A DNA stretch of 64,000 nt, taken from contig JAIUMI010000001.1 of the NCBI GenBank assembly GCA_022565665.1, forward strand, positions 186,001 through 250,000, read 5' to 3'. The DNA is from Glycocaulis sp. (lineage in GTDB: Bacteria; Pseudomonadota; Alphaproteobacteria; Caulobacterales; Maricaulaceae). Below, piece after piece: positions 26,349 to 34,648 of the stretch (the first letter of the stretch is position 1; each line of letters begins with the position of its first letter). A program made the translations under genes and the position numbers. Below the pieces are notes generated by a model. The model saw nothing but the letters and a program-made list of their open reading frames with translations, was not told the origin of the DNA and did not search any database.

Positions 26349-26364
26349 TGGCATGAAGCTTGAA
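26349..26364 (+). promoter_or_regulatory. Sigma-54-like promoter for fliK-flgD
   Basis: TGGCATG, four bases, then TTGAA matches the sigma-54 consensus TGGCACG-N4-TTGCW with correct spacing but with A instead of C in the minus-12 element. It lies about 100 bp before the fliK ATG. Moderate evidence only, because the invariant GC is altered. Confidence 0.35.
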
Positions 26365-26466
26365 GGGGATAGCACGCCCGGTGTGACTCGCCCTTGAGGC
26401 AGTCCGCATCGCCCGCCGCAAAATGCGCGCACTCATCCTGTTTCGTTGAAGAGTTGTGCCGCGCTC

Positions 26467-28194
26467 ATGCTGCTTGAACTCCTTTTTGCCAGCCCCGAAG
26501 CGTCCGCGCGTTCCGCCGCGGCGTCCGGCGACATGCCGGAAGGCGAAGGCGATGCCTTTGCCGCGCTTTTGCTGGCCGGTGCACAGAACGCTGTCGACGG
26601 GAATGCCCGTCCGCAGCTGCGTTCGGGTAATGAGGGCGTGGGCGACAGCACATCTGGCAAGGCGCCGAACCCGCTGGCTCTTGTGCAGACGATATCGGAA
26701 GAGTCTCTTCTGCAGGGTGATAGCAGCGCCGACGATGCGGCGGGTGAGGTAGATATTGAGGGCGAACCCGTCCCGCTGCCTCCAGCCACGGCCGGCAGCG
26801 CCGCTGAAACGACTGATGAGCCAGCGGACGCCAAGGCGGACAACACGGACAAGACCGACACCGATGCACAGCCCGGCAGCGAGCCGGGCAAGCCGGTGCA
26901 GGAAACGGCCCCGCCCCTGCCAGCCGCGCCTGTAGCGCCTGCGGCCAGTGCCGCTGCGGACATTCCAGCCTCTGATGAGACGGACTCCACGATCCCCGCC
27001 GACCTGCGTCCGTTCGGCGCGCCCGCAGGTACAGATATGGATCAGGAAGCCGCCAAACCCGAGGGCGCAAAGTCCGGCACATCCGGCGAGAGCGCCCGCC
27101 CCGATGCCGAGAGCGCCAGGCCTACTCAGACCAGTAAGGAAGCCGCACCGCTCCCGGCGAAGGCGCCAAACCAGGCCGGGCAGGCTGACGCGCCAGTCAT
27201 GGACAGACCGGCACAGCCGCCTGCCCAGGCCGCGCAGCCAGGTGAGGCCGCCATGCCTGACCAGAACGCCGAACCTGATGCTGCCGGCGCCCCATCCACG
27301 GCCAAGGCCAGTGCGCCTGCCCCGCAGGCCGTCCCGGCGGCAGTACCTGCAGACGGACAAGAGACACGGATGGCGGCCTTTGCCCGCCGCGACGCCGTGG
27401 CAGAGCGGCAGGCCCCCGACACGCGTACGGGTCTTCAGACCTCCGAAACGGGTGAGAAGCACGCGCCTTCACGGCCCGCAGCGCCCCAGCCGCCCGCGTC
27501 CGGCCAGCCAGTCCTGCCCGCAGCCACGCCGCCTGCAACGCCTGCGCACGGCTTTGCGGCCCACGCCCAGAGCGGACTGGCCGCCCTGCTGGCCGGACAG
27601 GGCGCACATACGCCCCTGACCGGCGAACCGCTTACCCAGGCAATGAGCAGCGAAACCGGCGAGATCCGGCTGGAGGCGGGCCAGCAGACGCTGGCGCGCA
27701 GCGAGACGCCTCACGCGCTGGTCGCGCGCGCTGGTAGCCCGGTCCAGTACCGGCTGGCCGCCGCGCAGATTCCGGCCATCGCCCAGCTGATTGCCAAGCG
27801 TTTTGGCGATGGCGGGCGCAGCTTCGATATCCGCCTTGATCCGCCCGAGCTGGGCCGGGTGCATGTGCGCCTCGAGATCGGGGCCGACCGCACCGTGCAG
27901 GCCATGCTGACTGCGGAGAAGCCCGAAGCGCTGAACGAACTTCAGCGCCATGCCCGCGAGCTGGAGCGCGCTCTGGCCGAAGCCGGCCTTGAGCTGGGCG
28001 AATCCGGGATCGGGTTCGCCATGTTCAGCGATGATGAAAGCACCTCCGGCGAAGGCGGAACGCCCAACTCCGGTAACACCGCGTCCGAAGACGAGGCGAT
28101 CGCTCTTGCCCTCGCGGATGCCACCCCCGCTCCGGCCCTTGAACGTTTTGGTTTCACCCTTGCCCAGCGCGGCGGGGTGGATGTGCGCATCTGA
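26467..28194 (+). CDS. fliK: Flagellar hook-length control protein FliK
   Basis: FliK (575 residues from the ATG at 26467) measures hook length and switches export specificity from hook to filament. The conserved C-terminal domain is 'IAQLIAKRFGDGGRSFDIRLDPPELGRVHVRLEIG' followed by 'ALNELQRHARELERALAEAGLEL'. The middle (about residues 60-400) is low-complexity, rich in alanine, proline and charged residues, typical of the molecular ruler. A TTG at 26446 would add seven residues; neither start has a clear ribosome binding site. flgD begins 17 bp later, so fliK-flgD-flgE read together. Confidence 0.9.
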   Translation: MLLELLFASPEASARSAAASGDMPEGEGDAFAALLLAGAQNAVDGNARPQLRSGNEGVGDSTSGKAPNPLALVQTISEESLLQGDSSADDAAGEVDIEGEPVPLPPATAGSAAETTDEPADAKADNTDKTDTDAQPGSEPGKPVQETAPPLPAAPVAPAASAAADIPASDETDSTIPADLRPFGAPAGTDMDQEAAKPEGAKSGTSGESARPDAESARPTQTSKEAAPLPAKAPNQAGQADAPVMDRPAQPPAQAAQPGEAAMPDQNAEPDAAGAPSTAKASAPAPQAVPAAVPADGQETRMAAFARRDAVAERQAPDTRTGLQTSETGEKHAPSRPAAPQPPASGQPVLPAATPPATPAHGFAAHAQSGLAALLAGQGAHTPLTGEPLTQAMSSETGEIRLEAGQQTLARSETPHALVARAGSPVQYRLAAAQIPAIAQLIAKRFGDGGRSFDIRLDPPELGRVHVRLEIGADRTVQAMLTAEKPEALNELQRHARELERALAEAGLELGESGIGFAMFSDDESTSGEGGTPNSGNTASEDEAIALALADATPAPALERFGFTLAQRGGVDVRI

Positions 28195-28211
28195 CAGGAT
28201 CTTGAAAACCC

Positions 28212-28961
28212 ATGCCCGACCTTAATCCGATCGCACAGGCCCAGCAGGCGGCCGCCAGCGTCAAGAATGACAGCGGGGCCAGCGCGCGCCTGACGGACAC
28301 GTTCGACACCTTCCTGACGCTGCTGACCACCCAGTTGCAGAACCAGGATCCGCTAAGCCCGATGGATTCGCAGGAATTCGTCTCTCAGCTGGTCCAGTTC
28401 TCATCCGTCGAGCAGCAGATCCAGACCACACAGGCCATGCAGGCCCTGTTGAGTGTCCAGGCCGCGCTCGCCCAGCTCTCCAGCGTCGATTATATCGGCA
28501 AGTATGCGCTGGTGCAGACCAATGGCGCGCTTCTGGAAGATGACCGCGCGGAATGGTTCTACCAGATGCCCGAAGAGGCCAGTTCCAGCCAGCTTGTCAT
28601 CACCAATGAGCAGGGCGCCGTCGTGCGCACGCTCGATGGCCAGCGCGGTGCGGGTGAACACCGCATCATCTGGGATGGCCTCGACAATGAAGGCAATCAG
28701 TCACCTGAAGCTGTCTACTTCCTTGAGGTCGTCGCAATGGATGGCGACGGCGAGCGCATTGAGGTTCCGATCAGCGTGGGTGGCCGCGTGACCGGTGTCG
28801 AACTCAATGAAGGCCAGGCCATTGTCGAGGTTGGCGGCATGAAAGTGCCCGCCTCGCTGATCATCCGCCTGCGCGAGATACCGGTTGATCCGACCGAGGA
28901 CATGCCGGTCATCCCGGAACCGGATGACCCGGACGAGGAGGAACCCGATGCCACCTCATAG
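28212..28961 (+). CDS. flgD: Flagellar hook-capping protein FlgD
   Basis: FlgD (249 residues) forms the scaffold cap for hook assembly. The N-terminal block 'TFLTLLTTQLQNQDPLSPMDSQEFVSQLVQFSSVEQQIQT' is highly characteristic. The C-terminal half has the FlgD Tudor-like/Ig domains ('RTLDGQRGAGEHRIIWDGLDNEGN'), and the tail is acidic (D/E/P-rich). It lies between fliK and flgE. Confidence 0.95.
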   Translation: MPDLNPIAQAQQAAASVKNDSGASARLTDTFDTFLTLLTTQLQNQDPLSPMDSQEFVSQLVQFSSVEQQIQTTQAMQALLSVQAALAQLSSVDYIGKYALVQTNGALLEDDRAEWFYQMPEEASSSQLVITNEQGAVVRTLDGQRGAGEHRIIWDGLDNEGNQSPEAVYFLEVVAMDGDGERIEVPISVGGRVTGVELNEGQAIVEVGGMKVPASLIIRLREIPVDPTEDMPVIPEPDDPDEEEPDATS

Positions 28962-28975
28962 ATCCAGTATTTCCT

Positions 28976-28992
28976 GCCGGAAGAAGACCGGC
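28976..28992. promoter_or_regulatory. Inverted repeat GCCGG-N7-CCGGC before flgE
   Basis: GCCGG (28976-28980) and CCGGC (28988-28992) flank AAGAAGA in the flgD-flgE spacer, 57 bp before the flgE ATG. It resembles the CGGCA/TGCCG repeats of the flgK-fliK region, or could be a small hairpin that adjusts flgE level. No promoter is clear here. Confidence 0.3.
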
Positions 28993-29048
28993 GCCCATCA
29001 CACCCGAACCCTGTTCCAGAACAACCAGAACAAGCAGGAGCAACACTC

Positions 29049-30443
29049 ATGAGCCTGAATTCAGCCCTCGCCGCCGGCGCGTCCGGCCTGATCTCGAACT
29101 CTTCGGCACTGGCCGGAATTTCGGACAATATCGCGAACGTGAACACGGTCGGTTACAAGCGTGTGAACACGAATTTCTTCCCGAATTATTCGCTCAGCTC
29201 CGGCGCGGGCGATGTGCGCTACGCCGCCGGCGGCACCTCGACCCTGTCCAAGCTGGACGTGTCCACCAGCGGCCTGCTCAATCCGGCCAGCTCGTCCACC
29301 TCCATCGCCATTGATGGCAATGGCTTCTTCGTGGTGCGACCCAATCCGCAGGATGTGACGGGATTTGATCCGGTCCTGTTTACCCGCTCAGGCAATTTCG
29401 AGACAGACTCAGGCGGCTTTCTGCGCAACTCCGCAGGCATGTATCTCTATGGCTGGCCGGTCGCCAGCGATGGAACGGTGAACGCCAACCCGTCCAATAT
29501 CGACCAGCTCGAGGCCATCAACCTGTCCAATATCGGCGGCGCGGCCGAGGCCACCTCCTCGGTGCGCATCAACGCCAACCTGCAGGCGAGCCAGGACGTG
29601 TCCCCGGCAGCCGCGACCTATGATGCAACAGACCCGGCCCTGAACATGGCCTCCGGCGCGGTTACGTCCGATTTCCAGCGCACCATCCAGATCTATGACA
29701 GCCAGGGCGGCGTGCGCTCGCTCACTCTCTCCCTGCTCAAGTCGAACAACCCCAATGAATGGCATGCCGAACTGCATGTCGCCCCGCCCACCGACGTGAC
29801 AACCGGCACGGACTTCAACTCCGGCCAGATTGCCACCGGCGTTCTTGCGTTCGACACGAACGGCCAGATCGATGCGGCCAACACCACCCTGCCCTCCACG
29901 CTGAGCTTCCTCAGCTCGGATGCGCCCGGCCCGCTTGGTGCCGGACAATTCCAGTGGGCGGCCGCAACCGGTATCGGCGCGCAAACCATCTCGCTTGATC
30001 TGGGCGCGGCAGGCACGCCGGGCGGCATCACCCAGTATGACAGCCCGTCAACGCTGAACTCCACACGCGTCAACGGCGCCATTTTCGGTAGCTTTGCCAG
30101 CGTTGACGTGGACAAGGACGGGTTTGTCTCCGCCCGCTTCACCAACGGTGTGGTACGCAAGATCTACCAGATCCCGATTGCAACGGTCGCCAATCCCAAC
30201 GGGATGGCCACGGCAGGCGGCTCGGCCTTCTTCGTGACACCGGAATCGGGCGCCTTCACCCTGAACGTCCCCGGGGCTGGCGCTTCGGGCAGCATCGCGC
30301 CCAAGGCGCTGGAGAACTCCAATGTCGATATCGCGACCGAGTTCTCCAACCTGATCATCACCCAGAGAGCCTATTCGGCCTCGTCGCGCATCATCACCAC
30401 GGCCGACGAAATGATGGCCGAAGCGATCCAGATGAAGCGGTAA
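29049..30443 (+). CDS. flgE: Flagellar hook protein FlgE
   Basis: FlgE (464 residues) builds the hook. The N-terminal axial motif is 'ALAAGASGLISNSSALAGISDNIANVNTVGYKRVNTNF', and the C-terminal one 'LENSNVDIATEFSNLIITQRAYSASSRIITTADEMMAEAIQMKR'. A ribosome binding site (CAGGAG) lies 8 bases before the ATG. A hairpin (GTGTGCC/GGCACAC) follows 20 bp after the stop. The next gene is sciP, as I recall for Caulobacter. Confidence 0.95.
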   Translation: MSLNSALAAGASGLISNSSALAGISDNIANVNTVGYKRVNTNFFPNYSLSSGAGDVRYAAGGTSTLSKLDVSTSGLLNPASSSTSIAIDGNGFFVVRPNPQDVTGFDPVLFTRSGNFETDSGGFLRNSAGMYLYGWPVASDGTVNANPSNIDQLEAINLSNIGGAAEATSSVRINANLQASQDVSPAAATYDATDPALNMASGAVTSDFQRTIQIYDSQGGVRSLTLSLLKSNNPNEWHAELHVAPPTDVTTGTDFNSGQIATGVLAFDTNGQIDAANTTLPSTLSFLSSDAPGPLGAGQFQWAAATGIGAQTISLDLGAAGTPGGITQYDSPSTLNSTRVNGAIFGSFASVDVDKDGFVSARFTNGVVRKIYQIPIATVANPNGMATAGGSAFFVTPESGAFTLNVPGAGASGSIAPKALENSNVDIATEFSNLIITQRAYSASSRIITTADEMMAEAIQMKR

Positions 30444-30462
30444 TTCTTCTCGCTCACGCCGA

Positions 30463-30480
30463 GTGTGCCTAACGGCACAC
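30463..30480 (+). terminator. Hairpin downstream of flgE
   Basis: GTGTGCC and GGCACAC form a perfect 7-bp stem with loop TAAC, 20 bp after the flgE stop. There is no run of T after it, so it may be an attenuator or mRNA-stabilising hairpin rather than a strong terminator. Confidence 0.45.
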
Positions 30481-30528
30481 CGGCTCCGCGGGGGTTCCGC
30501 GAAAAGTCGCGGACGGCCCTTGGCCTCT

Positions 30529-30578
30529 CGGCGCGCAGCGCCGCAAGCGCGACCGCGCGCCGGGCACTTTTGCCCGAA
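30529..30578. repeat. Mosaic palindromic element A (two shared modules)
   Basis: Two repeated modules lie side by side. The 24-bp module at 30529-30552 recurs with one mismatch at 62048-62071. The 28-bp module at 30551-30578 recurs exactly at 44288-44315 and includes the hairpin CGGGCA-CTTT-TGCCCG. The element is part of a dispersed intergenic family also seen next to sciP, fliJ and prfA. Confidence 0.65.
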
Positions 30579-30649
30579 CCGACCCCACGGATGTGGGGGA
30601 GGACAGGAAAAAGCCCCCGCCGGGGTGAATCATTTCTAAAGGTCTGATT

Positions 30650-30664
30650 TAAAGAAGATTTACC
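30650..30664 (+). promoter_or_regulatory. CtrA-box-like site upstream of sciP
   Basis: TTAA (30650-30653), seven bases, then TTAC (30661-30664) differs from the TTAA-N7-TTAA consensus in one position. It is about 95 bp upstream of the likely sciP start. sciP is a CtrA target in Caulobacter, so a feedback loop is plausible. Confidence 0.5.
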
Positions 30665-30709
30665 AACGCGTTTAGGCCGTCGTTAAAACGTCTCGCGTAT
30701 AACCGGCCC

Positions 30710-30733
30710 ATCAAGAGCGCCATCAAGAGCGCC
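30710..30733 (+). repeat. Tandem 12-bp repeat before sciP
   Basis: CATCAAGAGCGC occurs twice in direct tandem (30710-30721 and 30722-30733), ending four bases before the upstream sciP ATG at 30737. Each copy carries an AAGAG that could act as a ribosome binding site, so the duplication may affect sciP translation. Confidence 0.6.
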
Positions 30734-30757
30734 TTTATGGTGGAAGGACCGGGTTGG

Positions 30758-31030
30758 ATGGAACGTCGTGTCAAAAAAGAGAACTATGTCATCGGGCCGG
30801 ATGGCAGCCCGCTGACGGTTGCCGATCTGCCCTCGGCAAACACCAAGCGCTGGGTCATCCGGCGCAAGGCCGAGGTTGTTGCAGCTGTACGTGGCGGACT
30901 TATCAGTCTGGACGAGGCGTGCGAGCGATATCGCCTGACCGTGGAAGAGTTCCTCGGCTGGCAGCGCGCGATCGAGCGTCATGGCCTGGCCGGCCTGCGT
31001 ACCACGCGCATCCAGGATTACCGGCACTAG
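30758..31030 (+). CDS. sciP: CtrA inhibitor SciP (DUF1153)
   Basis: SciP is a small helix-turn-helix protein that binds CtrA and stops it activating some promoters. The DUF1153 core is complete: 'YVIGPDGSPLTVADLP', 'TKRWVIRRKAEVVAAVRGGLISLDEACERYRLTVEEFLGWQ', 'HGLAGLRTTR'. From ATG 30758 it is 90 residues, with AAGGA about ten bases upstream; ATG 30737 is possible and adds seven residues. A CtrA-like box lies upstream. The TAG stop forms part of a palindromic element's left end. Its place between flgE and fliF matches, as I recall, Caulobacter. Confidence 0.9.
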   Translation: MERRVKKENYVIGPDGSPLTVADLPSANTKRWVIRRKAEVVAAVRGGLISLDEACERYRLTVEEFLGWQRAIERHGLAGLRTTRIQDYRH

Positions 31031-31133
31031 TTTTCAGCGTGCTCAGCCCATCCGGGCTTCGCTCCTCGCATTAGCTAGCGCGCGTTCGCGCGGGCCGTGC
31101 AGGCGGGGGATAGGCGGAGCATCAATGAAAACT
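31027..31133. repeat. Mosaic palindromic element D with terminal inverted repeats
   Basis: The element starts at the sciP stop codon with CTAGTTTTCAGCGTGCTC and ends with GAGCATCAATGAAAACT (31117-31133), the inverted counterpart. The inner part is GC-rich with more stems (for example CGCGCG around 31079-31092). The right end matches the ends of elements near fliJ (44335-44351) and prfA (62140-62156). It has no coding capacity, so it is a small non-autonomous or REP-like element. Confidence 0.65.
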
Positions 31134-31213
31134 TGCGTGAGCGAGGGGCCGAGCCAAGGCTGCCCCCTTTGCGCGCTTTTCCACAGTCCGTTACCGCGCA
31201 AGCGTCCGGTTCG

Positions 31214-31229
31214 TTAAACACTCGTTTAC
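31214..31229 (+). promoter_or_regulatory. CtrA-box-like site upstream of fliF
   Basis: TTAA (31214-31217), seven bases, then TTTAC (31225-31229) differs from TTAA-N7-TTAAC by one base. It lies about 80 bp before the GTG start proposed for fliF. Early flagellar operons of this kind are activated by CtrA in Caulobacter. Confidence 0.55.
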
Positions 31230-31305
31230 GCGGATGGTGGGAAAAACTTGCCTAGTGGTCGGCCATGAGGGGCCGTCCGACCAGCGGGGCAAGGCTTTTC
31301 CAACC

Positions 31306-32937
31306 GTGAATGCGCTACTCGAACAGCTCTCAAGATTTGGGATTGGCCGCCTGGCGGCCATTTTCGGTCTGACCGCAGGCGCCGCAGCGGCGCTGGCCAT
31401 CTTCACGATGAGCATGAATGGCTCGCGCGAGGCCCTGCTCTTTTCCGGACTGCAGCCGCAAGATGCAGCCGCCGTCTCCGAACGTCTTGGCCAAGCCAAT
31501 ATCAGCTACTCGCTGCGTGAAGGCGGCACAGCGGTTTATGTCGACCGCCGCAGGGTTGACGAGGCGCGCCTGCGCGTGGCCCAGGGTGGCGCGCTGGGCT
31601 TTGGCTCGGTCGGCTACGAAGTGTTTGACGATACCGACGCGCTCGGCACGACCAGCTTCGTCCAGAACATCAATGCCAAGCGCGCCCTTGAAGGCGAGCT
31701 GGCGCGTACCATCAACACGATCGGGTCGGTGAGTGGGGCGCGGGTGCACCTCGTGCTCCCGGAACGCCGGCTGTTCTCCCAGCAGACGCAAGAGCCTTCG
31801 GCCTCTGTCGTGCTCAATCTGCGCGGGGAGATGAACCCGGAGCAGGTCGCCACGATCCGCGATCTGGTCGCTACGGCGGTGCCGGGCCTGAGACCCAACC
31901 GGATCACCGTGGCCGACAGCCGCGGGCGGCTTCTGGCCAGCCCGTCGGAGGACGGGTCCATGGGCTCTGCGGCCCTTGAGGGGCGGCGCTCCAGCCTCGA
32001 AACCGATCTGCGTGACCGGGTGCGGGATGTTGTGGAAGGCGTGGTGGGCAGCGGCGCGGCGCGCGTCGTTGTCACGGCCGATCTCAACCGGGAAAGCGTC
32101 ACCGAGAGCAGCCAGACCTACGATCCCGACGGTCAGGTGCGTGCGGGCCGCGAAATGTCCGAGGAATTCACTCGTGAACCGGCCGGGCGCAATCGCGGCG
32201 CGGTAACCGTCACGGAAAACCTGCCCGAAGCCATGCAGGGCGGCGAGGACCCGTCGGCAGGCATGGCCGAGACCGGACGCAATAGCCGGGTGGAGAATTT
32301 CCTCAACTCCTCCACGACCCGCACCCGGGTCGTGGAGGCGGGCGGCGTGCAGCGGCTTTCAGTATCGGTTGTTGTCGACGAGATCATGAGCCGGGGAGAA
32401 GGCGGCGAGCTGGTCTTTACCCCGCGCAGCGAAGAGGAAATGGCGCGTATCCGCCAGCTGGTCGCCGTCGCGGCAGGGATTGACGAGGCACGCGGGGACG
32501 TGGTCGAGGTCGCCCAGCTGCGTTTTGCCCGGCCCGATCTCGATATCGGCACGCCCGCGCCCAGCGGCTTCTCTCTCAACCGCACCGACATCATGCGCAT
32601 CGCCGAGATTGCGGTGCTGTTCCTGACCGCCCTGCTTATCGTGTTCCTGGTGGCCCGTCCCCTGATCAAGGGGGCGATCAGCGGGCCACAGCCGGCCCTT
32701 GCCGGAGCGGGCGCCGGGGTCGCAGCGCTGCCTGGCCAGCCCCGTCAGCAGGCCCTGAGCCACGATAGCGGTCAGCCGCTGGCCCTGCCTGAAGGCAATG
32801 AAAGCGAGGAGACGATCGATATCGCCCATATCGACGGACAGGTGAAAAAGTCCTCGATCAAGAAGGTTTCCACCCTGGTGGAAAAACATCCCGACGAGTC
32901 CATGGCCATCCTGCGTGGCTGGATGCATGAGAGCTAG
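31306..32937 (+). CDS. fliF: Flagellar MS-ring protein FliF
   Basis: FliF forms the inner-membrane MS ring. The protein has a first membrane helix near residues 15-36, the periplasmic ring-building domains ('SREALLFSGLQPQDAAAVSERLGQANISYSL' and the 'ARVHLVLPERRLFSQ' block), a second helix near 430-452 and the C-terminal FliG-binding tail 'SSIKKVSTLVEKHPDESMAILRGWM'. I prefer GTG 31306 (543 residues). ATG 31234 lies only five bases after the CtrA-like box and would add 24 residues unlike other FliF proteins. It leads the fliF-fliG-fliH-fliN-flbD-flhA unit. Confidence 0.92.
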   Translation: MNALLEQLSRFGIGRLAAIFGLTAGAAAALAIFTMSMNGSREALLFSGLQPQDAAAVSERLGQANISYSLREGGTAVYVDRRRVDEARLRVAQGGALGFGSVGYEVFDDTDALGTTSFVQNINAKRALEGELARTINTIGSVSGARVHLVLPERRLFSQQTQEPSASVVLNLRGEMNPEQVATIRDLVATAVPGLRPNRITVADSRGRLLASPSEDGSMGSAALEGRRSSLETDLRDRVRDVVEGVVGSGAARVVVTADLNRESVTESSQTYDPDGQVRAGREMSEEFTREPAGRNRGAVTVTENLPEAMQGGEDPSAGMAETGRNSRVENFLNSSTTRTRVVEAGGVQRLSVSVVVDEIMSRGEGGELVFTPRSEEEMARIRQLVAVAAGIDEARGDVVEVAQLRFARPDLDIGTPAPSGFSLNRTDIMRIAEIAVLFLTALLIVFLVARPLIKGAISGPQPALAGAGAGVAALPGQPRQQALSHDSGQPLALPEGNESEETIDIAHIDGQVKKSSIKKVSTLVEKHPDESMAILRGWMHES

Positions 32938-33975
32938 ATGATGGTTGCTGCAGCAGCAAAACGGCGCCTGATCGACGACCCCGCCCAGCTGGAGGGACCG
33001 GAAAAGGCTGCCGTGATCCTCATGGCTCTGGGCGAGGAACAGGCCGCGCTGTGGGAAATGATGGATGAGGAGGAAATCCGCATCGTGTCCCAGGCCATGG
33101 CGACGCTCGGCAATGTCAGCTCGCAGGCCGTGGAGAAGCTGATCATCGACTTTGTCGGATCAATGTCGACGACAGGCTCGATCTCCGGCTCGGTGGAGCG
33201 CACCCAGCGCCTGCTCGCCAGCTTCCTGCCGGAGGAGCGGGTGGAAGCCATCATGGAAGAACTGCGCGGTCCGGCCGGGCGCACCATGTGGGACAAGCTG
33301 GGCAATGTGAACGAGACGGTTCTGGCCAACTATCTCAAGAACGAATACCCGCAGACGGTTGCGGTGGTGCTCTCCAAGGTGAAGGCAGACCACGCCTCGC
33401 GCGTGCTGTCGGCCCTGCCGGAAGATTTTGCGCTGGAAGTGGTGATGCGCATGCTGCGCATGGAGCCGGTCCAACGTGAGATCCTCGACAAGATCGAGCA
33501 GACCCTGCGCACCGAGTTCATGAGCAATCTGGCGCGCACCTCCAAGCAGGACAGCCACGAGATGATGGCTGACATCTTCAACAATTTCGACCGCCAGACC
33601 GAAAACCGTTTCCTGGCCGCCCTCGAGGAACGCAATCGCGATAGTGCGGAGAAGATCCGCTCGCTGATGTTCGTCTTCGAAGATCTCGGCAAGCTGGATC
33701 CGCAAGGCATCCAGACCCTGCTGCGCGCGGTGAACAAGGACCAGCTTGGCTTGGCGCTCAAGGGCGCTTCGGACACGCTGCGCGACCTGTTCTTCTCCAA
33801 CATGTCCGAACGCGCCGCGAAAATCCTGCGCGAGGACATGGCGACGATGGGCCCGGTGCGGCTGAAGGATGTCGATCAGGCCCAGCAGGCAATGGTCAAC
33901 ACCGCCAAGGACCTTGCCGCCAAGGGTGAAATCCTGATCGCCGAAGGCGGCGGGGATGATGAGCTGATCTATTAG
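32938..33975 (+). CDS. fliG: Flagellar motor switch protein FliG
   Basis: FliG (345 residues) couples the motor to torque and binds FliF, FliM and the stator. Recognisable parts are the N-terminal '[23 protein letters not shown]', the middle '[30 protein letters not shown]' with an E-Y-P-Q-T motif, and the C-terminal charged torque helix. The ATG directly follows the fliF stop. It is followed after one base by fliH. Confidence 0.95.
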   Translation: MMVAAAAKRRLIDDPAQLEGPEKAAVILMALGEEQAALWEMMDEEEIRIVSQAMATLGNVSSQAVEKLIIDFVGSMSTTGSISGSVERTQRLLASFLPEERVEAIMEELRGPAGRTMWDKLGNVNETVLANYLKNEYPQTVAVVLSKVKADHASRVLSALPEDFALEVVMRMLRMEPVQREILDKIEQTLRTEFMSNLARTSKQDSHEMMADIFNNFDRQTENRFLAALEERNRDSAEKIRSLMFVFEDLGKLDPQGIQTLLRAVNKDQLGLALKGASDTLRDLFFSNMSERAAKILREDMATMGPVRLKDVDQAQQAMVNTAKDLAAKGEILIAEGGGDDELIY

Positions 33976-33976
33976 G

Positions 33977-34648
33977 ATGGATGTCTTGACCACGCGCCCC
34001 ACCCCTTTCGGTTTCGACCGCGTCTTTGCCAAGGACGGGACGGTGCTGCGCGATGGCGAGCGCGTAAAGCGCATGCTGACCCTCGGCGAGGCGGAGGACC
34101 AGGCCAAGGCAGCGGCCGAAGCCGCGCTGAGCAGCGAGACAGCCGAAGCCGCACGCCAGACGGCAGAAGCGGCCAAGGTCCTGTGCGCACGCATCCAGAC
34201 CATCCTTGTGCGGATGGACGAGGAGTCCGCGCTGATGCGGGCCGATGCCGCCCGTCTGGCGCTGGCGGCAGCGCGCCAGATCGCTGGCGCTGCGCTGGAC
34301 CGGTTCGGCGAGGCCGCCATCATCGACTGCGCCAGTTCCATCATGGACGATCTGCGCGCCGAGCCTCGCGTGGCGGTACGCGTGGCGCCCCATCTCGCCG
34401 AGGCCGTATCCGAAGCGCTGTCCACCGAAGCCGAGATGCGCGGATTTGAAGGCGCGATGATCGTGCGCGCCGACGAGGAAGTTGCGGTGGGCGACTGCGT
34501 GCTGGAATGGCGGGCGGGCTCGGTGGAACGCACCGCGAGCGATATCGAGGCCCGTATCGGCGAGATCATCGAACGCTGGCTGGCCGCACCGGCCGACCCG
34601 ATTGCCCCGGACGGGGAAGCAGACATCAAGGACGTGAACCATGGCTGA
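33977..34648 (+). CDS. fliH: Flagellar export regulator FliH/FlbE
   Basis: A 223-residue FliH-like (FlbE in Caulobacter) protein, regulating the FliI export ATPase. The N-terminal half is a coiled coil rich in alanine and glutamate ('LGEAEDQAKAAAEAALSSETAEAARQTAEAAKVL'), and the C-terminal part matches FliH ('VGDCVLEWRAGSVERTASDIEARIGEIIERWL'). The last bases overlap fliN. Position between fliG and fliN supports the call. Confidence 0.85.
   Translation: MDVLTTRPTPFGFDRVFAKDGTVLRDGERVKRMLTLGEAEDQAKAAAEAALSSETAEAARQTAEAAKVLCARIQTILVRMDEESALMRADAARLALAAARQIAGAALDRFGEAAIIDCASSIMDDLRAEPRVAVRVAPHLAEAVSEALSTEAEMRGFEGAMIVRADEEVAVGDCVLEWRAGSVERTASDIEARIGEIIERWLAAPADPIAPDGEADIKDVNHG

Larger units (their letters stand above)
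26005..26466. other. Divergent flgK-fliK intergenic region
   Basis: This 460-bp region has no gene I can support. It contains the inverted repeats CGGCA-N5-TGCCG at 26054-26068, CCGGCA-N6-TGCCGG at 26158-26175 and TTGCCG-CC-CGGCAA at 26270-26283. A related half-perfect copy (GGCAATTCTGACCGG) starts 20 bp before the first. A sigma-54-like sequence lies at 26349. A short AT-rich stretch lies at 26127-26141. It probably carries promoters for both flagellar units. Confidence 0.6.
30444..30757. other. flgE-sciP intergenic region
   Basis: This 314-bp stretch holds no gene before sciP. From left to right it contains a hairpin at 30463-30480, a mosaic palindromic region (30481-30600) sharing modules with elements near fliJ and prfA, a GAATC (GANTC) site at 30628, a CtrA-like box at 30650, a GTTAA half-site at 30683 and a tandem 12-bp repeat at 30710. 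It therefore combines the flgE terminator region with the sciP promoter. Confidence 0.6.

Noticed and set aside
26308..27462. 384-codon minus-strand open frame over fliK
   Set aside because: Antisense to the low-complexity FliK middle; glycine/arginine-rich without domains.
30481..30650. tRNA or small RNA gene in the flgE-sciP spacer
   Set aside because: Many stems are present but no tRNA cloverleaf or T-loop sequence; the stems are explained by shared repeat modules.
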